From the NCBI RefSeq assembly GCF_900078755.1, contig NZ_FKIH01000007.1: DNA of 56,957 bases; one strand, given 5' to 3'. The stretch is from Ichthyocystis sparus (GTDB taxonomy: Bacteria; Pseudomonadota; Gammaproteobacteria; Burkholderiales; 2013Ark19i). The notes beneath the pieces are model-generated. The model worked only from the letters and a program-made list of their open reading frames with translations, made no database searches and was not told the DNA's origin. A program made the translations under genes and the position numbers. Below are positions 1 to 7,000 of the stretch, one piece after another (the first letter of the stretch is position 1; every line of letters starts with the position of its first letter).

Positions 1-180
1 GTCGGGGGGGGAGGAGATTTTTGTATAGATTAGGATACGGTTGTAGATAGAGGTGTAGGATTAGAAGAGTGTGCGCATCCAGTTCCCGTTGCTAGGCCGG
101 CTCCAACCGAGGTTACTATGACCAGGAGGAGTAGGGGTGCCATGCTCGTGTCTAGGTTCCTTAGGTTTTTTAGGAGGTAG
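1..180 (+). pseudogene. 3' fragment of a Gly-rich, basic-tailed protein gene
   Basis: The reading frame that ends at the TAG at 178-180 encodes a C-terminus ending SRFLRFFRR. This resembles the end of the intact protein at 2991-3518 (VRRFFRR) and sits in the same place relative to the downstream duplicated block. Codons before it begin VGGGGDF, matching the Gly-rich style of that paralogue, but a TAG interrupts the frame at 31-33. The other two frames also have stops within 50 bases, so a single slip in the run of eight G at 4-11 would not restore it. The 5' end lies outside the window. It is probably a broken paralogue, but a short product from the ATG at 118 cannot be excluded. Confidence 0.5.
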
Positions 181-196
181 GTTCGTGTGTTTATTG

Positions 197-233
197 TATG
201 TACGTGCCATGGTTGGTCTATGTCACGTACATA
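197..233. repeat. Long hairpin after the Gly-rich gene (copy A)
   Basis: The 10-base arms TATGTACGTG (197-206) and CACGTACATA (224-233) are perfectly complementary. Inside them CAT/ATG can extend the stem past one mismatch. No run of T follows, so it is not a standard intrinsic terminator. The same element recurs at 3537-3574 after the paralogous gene, with base changes that keep it foldable, which suggests selection on structure such as an mRNA 3' end or a protein-binding site. Confidence 0.7.
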
Positions 234-318
234 TTCATGTTATGAGATAGCTGCGTGATGCATTTATTTTTTTTATTAGTGTTCGTGTGTTCTTGGGCTC
301 CTTAATAATAATTAAAAT

Positions 319-783
319 ATGAGAGTGTTTGTGATTACTAAAAACAAAACGTCCTACCAACCTTTTGTAGAGAATTTTGTTCCCCCTTGTTCAGAAGGTG
401 ATGGCGTCGTTTTATGCATGCTTGGTTCTGATGGTTCACCTTGTGAATGTTGTTCAGGCCTTGCTTCTAGTGGCTTTTTTTCTGGTGCTTGTTCTGCAGA
501 TACTAGCAATTATTGTAAAGAAGATTTATGTCCTAGTATGTCTTCAAATTGTTCTTTGTTAAGTAGCTTGCGTTGCTCAATTAAAAGAGTTAATGAAGGT
601 GGGGATGCATTGTCTTCGTTTTTATGTAGTCTCTCGATCTTTTTGTTAGCGGTTGCTGTGATTCTTTTTATTATATCTTTAGTTGGTTATTTTACTAATC
701 GTTATTTTGTGACGAGTTGTATACTGTCATGTCTTAGTGCTGCTGCTCTTTTGGCTGCTAGCATTATTTTATGCAAGATTTAG
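319..783 (+). CDS. Hypothetical Cys-rich protein with paired membrane segments
   Basis: A 154-residue protein that I do not recognise. Residues 1-95 are polar and Ser/Cys-rich, with clusters such as CECC at 42-45; there are 14 cysteines in total. Two hydrophobic segments at about 100-123 and 131-152 are separated by a short turn, a bilobed arrangement like that of chlamydial Inc proteins. No N-terminal signal peptide is seen. There is no clear ribosome-binding site before the ATG; the upstream bases are AT-rich. A decayed copy lies at 3660-4157, which supports the frame as a former or current gene. Function is unknown; a membrane or host-membrane location is inference. Confidence 0.55.
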   Translation: MRVFVITKNKTSYQPFVENFVPPCSEGDGVVLCMLGSDGSPCECCSGLASSGFFSGACSADTSNYCKEDLCPSMSSNCSLLSSLRCSIKRVNEGGDALSSFLCSLSIFLLAVAVILFIISLVGYFTNRYFVTSCILSCLSAAALLAASIILCKI

Positions 784-889
784 TATGGGTTAATTATTAT
801 TATATATTGGTGTATTGATTTTTGTATATTGGTTGGTGATGACTATAATTAAGGTATAAAGCGAGTGAGTATTTTGTTGGTGCGTTATT

Positions 890-1087
890 TTGATGCACGT
901 AGGATCTATGGAATTGTTACTGATTGTTAATAAGATTGAGATTGCCAGTTTTTTGGAGGCGCTGGTGTATGTTATATCTTATAGTTGCTACAAATATAAA
1001 TTCTGGCCTCTAATTATTATTCAATTTTTAATCTCTGCAATTTCTTTACGTTATCATATTCAATGCTTTTTTCTAGGTAAATTTTGA
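890..1087 (+). CDS. Doubtful small hydrophobic ORF
   Basis: A 65-codon open frame encoding a mostly hydrophobic peptide, with possible internal starts (for example the codon for MELLLIV). The matching DNA in unit B (about 4262-4445) is similar but interrupted by stops. It has no convincing ribosome-binding site and no recognisable family. It may be non-coding remnant DNA between the two better genes. Confidence 0.15.
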   Translation: MMHVGSMELLLIVNKIEIASFLEALVYVISYSCYKYKFWPLIIIQFLISAISLRYHIQCFFLGKF

Positions 1088-1216
1088 AGAATATAATTTT
1101 TACAGCGCACAAATTGCTTTGTGTTGAGTAAAAATTCTACAATTGATGTTTGATGTAATCTTGAGTGATTTTACTCGACCTAATGATGTTTCCTTGTCTA
1201 GCTATAACTTACCTTT

Positions 1217-1447
1217 TTGTGCTTATGTATACCGCTGGATCGACCTTCTTATGAGATTGAGGGTGGCTATACCTTTACTGCTATACTCTTCATATCCTTA
1301 AGCATGTTTTTTTTGCTGTATCTTGTAGGTTGGCTATATCTGCTTATTTATGAACGATACTCTTTAAGTGTTATGATATTACTTCCCTTTACTGTATTGT
1401 TGATTATAATTGATGCTCAATTTGTCTTATCTTATATAGTAGTCTAA
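1217..1447 (+). CDS. Small putative membrane protein
   Basis: A 76-codon frame beginning with TTG, predicted to hold two hydrophobic segments (about residues 20-43 and 50-74) with a short YERY-containing link. The C-terminal part, ending in IIIDAQFVLSYIVV, is closely matched in unit B (IIIDAQFVLSCVVI at 4790-4846), where a frameshift separates the two halves. The unusual start codon and lack of a clear ribosome-binding site lower confidence. It could also be the remains of a longer gene. Function unknown. Confidence 0.3.
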   Translation: MCLCIPLDRPSYEIEGGYTFTAILFISLSMFFLLYLVGWLYLLIYERYSLSVMILLPFTVLLIIIDAQFVLSYIVV

Positions 1448-1473
1448 TTAGTATTTGGCTGTTACAAACATTG

Positions 1474-1502
1474 TATTTATTTGTAATAATTACAAATAAA
1501 TA
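1474..1502. repeat. Perfect 13-bp inverted repeat, 3-base loop
   Basis: Arms at 1474-1486 (TATTTATTTGTAA) and 1490-1502 are exact reverse complements around TAA. A degraded version occurs at the equivalent place in unit B (about 4875-4905). It lies just upstream of the gene at 1564 and immediately before a TTGACA hexamer (1506-1511), so it may be an operator, or a terminator for the small gene upstream. No good -10 hexamer follows at the right spacing. Confidence 0.55.
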
Positions 1503-1563
1503 TTTTTGACAGAACTTTGCTTATTCTTTGTTAGTTGCAGGTTATATATAGGTGGATGTAATT

Positions 1564-2199
1564 ATGTGCAGCCCAATGTCGACTGATTCTTTTAGCAGTT
1601 TTACAGTATTGGAAAATCAGCAAGGCGATGATTGTTCAAGTGATATGGTAGAGTCAATAGGCAATATTACACAACAAGTTTCTGAAATTGAATTTTTACC
1701 TCGTTTATCCCCCTATCTTGGAAGTACTTCTACTCTATATCGTGATTCGTCTACTAACATTGCTATAGATAATGCAGATGTTGTAGAGGCTTGTATTACT
1801 GAGGAAACACAATCCTCTTTAGAGACTGCCGTGGGAATGATTCCTGTACTGTTGATATTTACATTAATCTGCTACGCTATTTTTGCAACACTTGTTCTTC
1901 TTAATTATGTCAACATACAAGGCATTTCATCTTCTGAACTTTTAACTATGGTAAGGCGTATTGGTGTGGTGCTTTTGCATGTTTCTGCCTATTTTACTGT
2001 AATGACTTTGTCATATTTTGTTGGAAAAAAAGTTGATGAAGTTGAAAGACAACGCAACGTAGATTTACTTCTAATGGACAAGATAAAACTATTAAAGCAA
2101 GAGAAGGAAGAATTTTATAAAGACATAGATGAGGCAAGAAGTGGTATCGAAAGGCAAATGAAGGAACTTAATTTAATGCTAACAACACCAAATACATAA
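1564..2199 (+). CDS. Hypothetical Inc-like protein: paired membrane segments plus coiled coil
   Basis: A 211-residue protein from ATG 1564; an upstream in-frame GTG at 1552 would add four residues, and ATG 1576 is also possible. The N-terminal 90 residues are polar and Ser/Thr-rich. Two hydrophobic segments (about 92-116 and 131-154) flank a short loop containing RR. A Lys/Glu-rich helical tail (156-205) looks like a coiled coil. The order polar head, bilobed hydrophobic domain, coiled coil resembles inclusion-membrane proteins of chlamydiae in architecture only; no sequence family was recognised. A frameshifted and truncated copy is at 4970-5610. Confidence 0.6.
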   Translation: MCSPMSTDSFSSFTVLENQQGDDCSSDMVESIGNITQQVSEIEFLPRLSPYLGSTSTLYRDSSTNIAIDNADVVEACITEETQSSLETAVGMIPVLLIFTLICYAIFATLVLLNYVNIQGISSSELLTMVRRIGVVLLHVSAYFTVMTLSYFVGKKVDEVERQRNVDLLLMDKIKLLKQEKEEFYKDIDEARSGIERQMKELNLMLTTPNT

Positions 2200-2990
2200 G
2201 TACGGCCCATAGCAAACTGTTACTTTGCATGTAATATATACTGCTAAACTATACACATTTCTACCTATTTTTACTATGCATAAAAAATGTGATTATTTAT
2301 ATGATTGTTCTTTAGTAAGGTTATTTGGCTTTTTAATCATGTTTTTATAATGTTTGTTGAAGTATTTATAATTAATATTTTTTTATCTGATGTGTCATTG
2401 ATAATTGTTTCCCATAGTATGTAAATCACATATATTGCCACCTGTAAGCAATATTGAATTTTATACTATCATGGATGTTTAGTTCATACCATCTTATTTA
2501 TGAACGTTAATTTTATGTGTTTTTGTAATTGATTTTTGCAAGTTTATTAATAATTTTTATCGTTTTAGTAAATATTTTAATTTGTTATGCCAAGAATTAT
2601 TTATTTTGAGTAACTCAACTTGTTGCTATTTGTTATTATTTTCTTTACAACGGTGCACCCCATGTTTGGGATATATACATTGTGATTATTTTTTAAATAA
2701 TCGTGATTTTGGGTAAAAAAAGATATTTTAAAGAGAATGTAGTGTATACCCTAATTATATATTGCATTTGTTATATCGGTGTTGTGCACGATTTCAGTTT
2801 AGTGATTATAGAGTATACACTTATGAAGTGTATACTTATGAAGTATTACTACTTGAATGATGCAATTTTATTCTGGTAATTTGATAAATAATAGGTGGCT
2901 GTTAAACATTTTTTGTAGGTGCGAGTTTGTATTTTTCTGGTTGATAAATATAAAACAAATACAACAATAAACTAAAAGGGGGCAGATGCT
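2200..2990. other. Gene-free AT-rich spacer
   Basis: No convincing coding frame on either strand. It contains a perfect 8-bp inverted repeat with a TTT loop at 2684-2702 (GATTATTT/AAATAATC) and a short imperfect tandem repeat around 2812-2850 built on TATACTTATGAAG. The last part must hold the promoter for the gene at 2991, but I cannot assign -35 and -10 boxes with confidence. Confidence 0.5.
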
Positions 2991-3518
2991 ATGAATATTG
3001 TACCGTATGGTGGTAATGGTGGTGGTAATGATTTTGTTCATCTTGTAGGAGGAGGAGATGATGCTGAAGAGGGAGCTGTTGGGGGTGCTGTAGGCGGCAA
3101 TGCTCCTGGAGGGGGGGCTGGTCCTGAAGGCGGGGGTGCTGTGGGAGTATTTGGCGGTTTGTCACAAGGTGGTGGTCACAGGTCAAGGTCTTATACAGAA
3201 GGTGCAGTTGGTAGTGTAAGGGTTGTTCAACCACAACAAGACAACGTTGGTAATGAAGAACCAGCTCTTGATAGCAGGGGTGACTTTTTAGTTACAGGGG
3301 GTAGAGGAACTAATGACTGGCGCATTCTCGATATAAATTGGGGTGCGGTTCAACAACAATCTAGCAGGCAGAGATCTCGTTCCGATGCAAGTGGTCTGGG
3401 ACGTGGGGGGCGTGTTTCTGTCCAACCTGTTGTACTTCCTCCTGGAGGAAGAAACATGGTTTTAATTAGGAGGGGCACTTTAATGTTGGATGCAGTTCGT
3501 AGATTCTTTAGGCGGTAG
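2991..3518 (+). CDS. Hypothetical Gly-rich protein with basic-aromatic C-terminal tail
   Basis: A 175-residue protein with no recognised family. A strong ribosome-binding site (AAAAGGGGG at 2974-2982) precedes the ATG. Residues 1-65 are extremely Gly-rich with Ala, Asn and acidic residues; 65-150 are polar with Arg/Ser clusters (RSRS, RQRSRS). The last 20 residues are basic and end VRRFFRR. There is no signal peptide or membrane segment. It ends at the boundary of the tandem duplication, and its 3' end resembles the fragment at 1-180. A run of seven G at 3111-3117 within the Gly codons could slip and switch the frame. The low complexity suggests a disordered, possibly exported protein; function unknown. 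Confidence 0.6.
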   Translation: MNIVPYGGNGGGNDFVHLVGGGDDAEEGAVGGAVGGNAPGGGAGPEGGGAVGVFGGLSQGGGHRSRSYTEGAVGSVRVVQPQQDNVGNEEPALDSRGDFLVTGGRGTNDWRILDINWGAVQQQSSRQRSRSDASGLGRGGRVSVQPVVLPPGGRNMVLIRRGTLMLDAVRRFFRR

Positions 3519-3536
3519 TTGATTGATGCTTATTTG

Positions 3537-3574
3537 TATGTACGTGCCATAGGTTGACCTGTGTCACGTACATG
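3537..3574. repeat. Long hairpin after the Gly-rich gene (copy B)
   Basis: Arms TATGTACGTG (3537-3546) and CACGTACATG (3565-3574) pair with one wobble. The interior CATAGGT/ACCTGTG also pairs, giving a longer stem than in copy A with a single C/T mismatch. The changes relative to 197-233 preserve or improve folding. Confidence 0.65.
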
Positions 3575-3659
3575 TTTGTGTTATAAAAGAGATGCTGGTG
3601 GTGCGTGTGTTTTTATCAGCGTTCGTGGATTTGTATGCTCATTAATATCAATTAAGAAG

Positions 3660-4157
3660 TGGATGTGTGTTTGTGATTGCTCAGAAAAACACTGCTAGCC
3701 TTTTGTAGATGAGCTTGGTTACCCCTTATTTGAGAGGTTATGGCACTGTTTTGTGCCATGCTTGGTCCTCTTTTCTCCATTATATTTCGTAAAGTTTGTT
3801 AGTCCTTGTTTTTAGTGGACTGCTTTTATGGTACTTGTTTGGCGGATGATATTGGTGTTGATGCGATGATGTAAAAGAAATTGCTCCCTGTTCCTAGTAT
3901 ACTGTCGGATTATAGTTTATTAGGTGGTTTGCGTTGTTTAATTGAAAGATTTAATTAAGGTGAATATTAATTGTTTTTATTTTTACGTAATCTCCTAATC
4001 TTTTTGTCAGTGGTTACTACTATTTTTCTTATTATACTTTAGTTGTTTATTTGAATAGCTGTTATTTTGTGACTAATTGTATGCCGTCGTGTTGTAGTGC
4101 TGTTGTAGTGCTAATGTTATTTTAGCCGATAGCATTATTTTATGTAGGATTGTTTAG
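3660..4157 (+). pseudogene. Decayed copy of the Cys-rich membrane protein gene (319-783)
   Basis: The DNA follows the gene at 319-783 from its start region (GTGTTTGTGATT at 3667-3678) to its stop region near 4155. The original start codon is displaced from frame and several stops and indels interrupt the coding sequence. No replacement frame of comparable length exists. Confidence 0.75.
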
Positions 4158-4609
4158 TATGTGGATTAATTAGTTTTTTATCATATTGGTATATTGATTT
4201 TTATATATTGACTTGTAGTGGAATATAATCAAGGTATAAAGTGATTGAATGGTTTTATTGATTCATTATTCTTATGTATGTAAAACTTCTGGAGTTGTTG
4301 TTTATTGTTGATAAAAGGTTACTATTTTTTTGGGGGGTACCGTTCTTGTCTTGTAGTTGCTGCAAATATAGATCCTAATCTAACATAATTAATCAATTTT
4401 TAGTTCCTGCAATTCAAAGTTAAATCTTTACAGTGTTAAATACTTTCTGTTAGGTAAATCTTACAAAATATGATCTTTACAGTGCACAAATTGCTTTGTA
4501 TCGTGTACCAATTATACAGTTGGTGTTTGATGAACCTCAGGTAATTTCACCTAGCCAGCGATGTTTACCTGCCTGTCTACTACAACTTACCCCTTTTTGT
4601 GATTAGTCA

Positions 4610-4849
4610 TATCGTTGGATAGACCTTTTTATAAGATTGAGATTGGCATATCTTTACTTTTATACTCCTCGTGTTCTTAAGCATATTTTTTATGCTGCAC
4701 CTCGCGGGACTGCACCTTGTGGATTCACTATATATATAATTATTTATGAACGATACTACTGTAAGTATTATGATGTTACTTTCCATGTATTTACTGTATT
4801 GGTGATAATAATCGACGCTCAATTTGTCTTATCTTGTGTAGTAATCTAA
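4610..4849 (+). pseudogene. Decayed copy of the small membrane protein gene (1217-1447)
   Basis: The 3' part encodes VIIIDAQFVLSCVVI, nearly identical to unit A, and the middle keeps IYERY. The sequence between these two islands is in a different frame from unit A, showing a frameshift and compensating change. An open frame starting with TTG at 4637 survives by chance but would make a scrambled protein. Confidence 0.6.
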
Positions 4850-4969
4850 TTAGTATTTTATCTGTTACAAATGTTGTATTTTTTGTAACAGTTACAAATA
4901 AATATTTTGATAGATCTTTGAGTGTCCTGTATTAGGTGCAGATTATATATAGATAGGTAAATGTAACTA

Positions 4970-5610
4970 TTGTGCAGCCAAATGTCGAGGGATTCTTTAG
5001 CAGCTTTACAGTATTGAAAAGTCAGCAACGAGACGATTATTCAAATGATATGATAGATTTGATAGGCAATATTATAGACAACAAGTTTCTTAAATTTAAT
5101 TCTTACCTCGTTTATCCCAGTATCTTGGAAGTACTGCTATTCCCTATATTGTGATTCGTTTGTTAACATTGCTACATAATGTAGATGTTGTAGAGACTTG
5201 TATTACTAAGGTATCACAATCTTCACCACAGACTACCAAAGGAATGATTACCGTACTGTTGATATTTTTATTAATCCGTTATGCTATTTTTGCAGTATTT
5301 GTTCTTCTTAATTATATCAACATACAACAAGGTTTTTCATTTCCTAAACTTTTAACTATGATAAGGCGTATAGGTGTGGTGCTCTTGCATGTTTCTGCCC
5401 ATTTTACTTTAATGACCTTATTGTATTTTGTTGGCAATAAAGTTATTGGAATTGAAAAACAAGGCAACGCATGTTTACTTCTAATAGACAAGGTAAAACT
5501 AGAGCAGGAGAAGGGAAGAATTTTATAGAGATATGTATGATGAGGCAAGAAGCGTTATCTAAAAACAGATGATGGAATTTAATTTAATGCTAACAATATC
5601 CAACCTATAG
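4970..5610 (+). pseudogene. Decayed copy of the Inc-like gene (1564-2199)
   Basis: Similarity to the gene at 1564-2199 runs from the start region (here GTG in place of ATG) to the stop region near 5608. The coding sequence is split: the 5' third reads in one frame to about 5154, and the part with the two hydrophobic segments reads in another frame from 5151 to 5528, where it stops before the coiled-coil tail is complete. At least two frameshifts are needed to restore the parent protein. Confidence 0.75.
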
Positions 5611-5711
5611 GCACTCGCCGTAGCATGGATTCGCTTCTGAGAAATAAAGAACATGAGACACCGTACTGCTACACCATATTATTCATTCTATTACTATTTG
5701 CTACTCTTAAA

Positions 5712-5760
5712 ACTAAAAAAAGACGAGGCATGGTGGGGCAGTTACTTTGCCCCACGCATG
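5712..5760 (-). terminator. Intrinsic terminator for the 5786-6667 gene
   Basis: Read on the minus strand, a GC-rich stem (TGGGGCA/TGCCCCA core, 5733-5740 with 5748-5755, extended by GCATG bases past one bulge) is followed within a few bases by a run of seven T (5716-5722). It lies 31 bases past the stop codon of the minus-strand gene. This is a textbook Rho-independent terminator. Confidence 0.85.
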
Positions 5761-5785
5761 CACAAGATAAACCAAATTTACTGCC

Positions 5786-6667
5786 TTACTGTTCAGAAGC
5801 AGAACTTACATCAGGACCAGTACCTCCTAATCTAGCCAAATGAGTTCTCAATCGATTGTTTTCTTCCTTAAGACGTTGATTTTCCCTGCTTGTAGCATTG
5901 TTTCTAACATTACATCCTAAGATAGCTCCTCCAATCTCTTCCGTAGCTGCATCCAATTTAGTCTCGATTTTACTCAACTCCCTCAAGCCATTTGTTACCA
6001 CACGGGTCTGCTGCCTTATACCATCTCTTTCTAACATAGTTCTGACTCGTACCTCTGAGTGCTTTTTGTACTCCCCGGCCCTCAATCCGAGAAAGAATCC
6101 AGAAACAAAGAATATACTTGCAGCAACGGTACAGGCAAGCACGATTCCAAGTATGTGCCAGTCGACAGGTAGATGTATAACCCCCATTTTCTGAAGTATA
6201 GCCAATATAGCAAATGCCACAACTAATAAAAGTAGAAATACTACAAATGCAGCTACTAATTTGGTAGCAGGAGAGGTAGGGGCTCTGTAAATATACGTTC
6301 TGTCCTCATCTCTAACTTTGAAGCCAGGAAGGCCTCTGACGCTATTAATGTCCTCAAAGTTATATCGGCCTAACAACCTATTATATGCAGCTGGATCAAT
6401 TGAATCACCGACACCACCAAGTACCTCTTTTGCTTTGTCTCTCCAGCCTGTAATTTCTCTTGGTACGTGCGGACCATTTCCACCGGATTGTACAGGTACT
6501 CCTACGTGTTCACCACTACCATCTGGACCTACTAAGCTGTAAGGGTCATTATTACCCCCCTGCTCTGCTCCACCTACACCACGAGGACCAATCTCTGAGT
6601 ATACTGGAGTACCATCATCGCCGTTTACAGGTCCGTCTACAGGTCCACCAACACCATTTGTAGCCAT
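5786..6667 (-). CDS. Hypothetical Inc-like protein with repeated Tyr motifs
   Basis: A 293-residue protein of no recognised family. Residues 1-75 are Gly/Pro-rich and contain two copies of a short Tyr motif, PVYSEIGP (Tyr23) and DPYSLVGP (Tyr43), 20 residues apart; these resemble the EPIYA-like host-kinase sites of some effectors (inference). Two hydrophobic segments (about 137-158 and 171-195) are followed by a helical region rich in Glu, Arg and Leu (about 205-280), probably a coiled coil. A good ribosome-binding site (AAAGGA) lies 8-10 bases before the ATG, and a strong terminator follows. Architecture matches the 636-residue protein encoded next to it. Likely membrane-inserted, perhaps in a host membrane. 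Confidence 0.65.
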   Translation of the reverse strand: MATNGVGGPVDGPVNGDDGTPVYSEIGPRGVGGAEQGGNNDPYSLVGPDGSGEHVGVPVQSGGNGPHVPREITGWRDKAKEVLGGVGDSIDPAAYNRLLGRYNFEDINSVRGLPGFKVRDEDRTYIYRAPTSPATKLVAAFVVFLLLLVVAFAILAILQKMGVIHLPVDWHILGIVLACTVAASIFFVSGFFLGLRAGEYKKHSEVRVRTMLERDGIRQQTRVVTNGLRELSKIETKLDAATEEIGGAILGCNVRNNATSRENQRLKEENNRLRTHLARLGGTGPDVSSASEQ

Positions 6668-7000
6668 ATTCGTATTCCTTTCTTAAGTTTAATTAACGTT
6701 ACACCGGATACACCAACTACTAAAATTCACATGAAGTATCGGTCTAACATTTCATTTTTTATAGTCATTTTCATCTGCTACTTCTGCACTTACTACACCC
6801 AGTACTTTATTACTGTAGTTTTCCATTTTAATGTCACAATTGCCTGACATGCACTTCAATATTTAACCTTTTTGTGTATTTATAATGGTAATCTATATAA
6901 ACAATTTCTCTTACATAGTCTCTTACTTAGGCACAACTAACCTCACTAATAGCAACTATCACATGAACTAATTTACTGACATTACGTTAAATACTACCTT
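6668..7000. other. Intergenic spacer with promoter region of the 5786-6667 gene
   Basis: No coding frame is supported. The spacer is AT-rich and separates two minus-strand genes. It should contain the promoter of the downstream gene, but no clear -35/-10 pair could be assigned. No terminator with a T run was seen directly after the gene at 7001-8911. Confidence 0.4.

Larger units (their letters stand above)
181..2200 (+). repeat. Tandem duplication, unit A (better preserved copy)
   Basis: This stretch aligns by eye, in order, with 3519-5610, at an offset of about 3.34 kb at the left end and 3.41 kb at the right end. Shared landmarks are the hairpin at 197-233, the 154-residue frame, the small membrane-protein frame ending IIIDAQFVLS, the inverted repeat at 1474-1502 and the two-membrane-segment coiled-coil gene. 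In this copy the frames are open; in unit B they are interrupted. The duplicated unit therefore spans a Gly-rich gene plus about 2 kb downstream. Confidence 0.85.
3519..5610 (+). repeat. Tandem duplication, unit B (decayed copy)
   Basis: This is the second copy of the block seen at 181-2200. Nucleotide similarity is obvious in many stretches, for example around 5361-5409 against 1952-2000. All the frames that are open in unit A carry stops or frameshifts here, so this copy appears to be non-functional and degrading. Confidence 0.85.

Noticed and set aside
2989..3234. Minus-strand frame rich in His, Gln and Leu opposite the Gly-rich gene
   Set aside because: Codon-composition shadow of Gly-rich codons; the plus-strand gene has a strong ribosome-binding site and a paralogous end.
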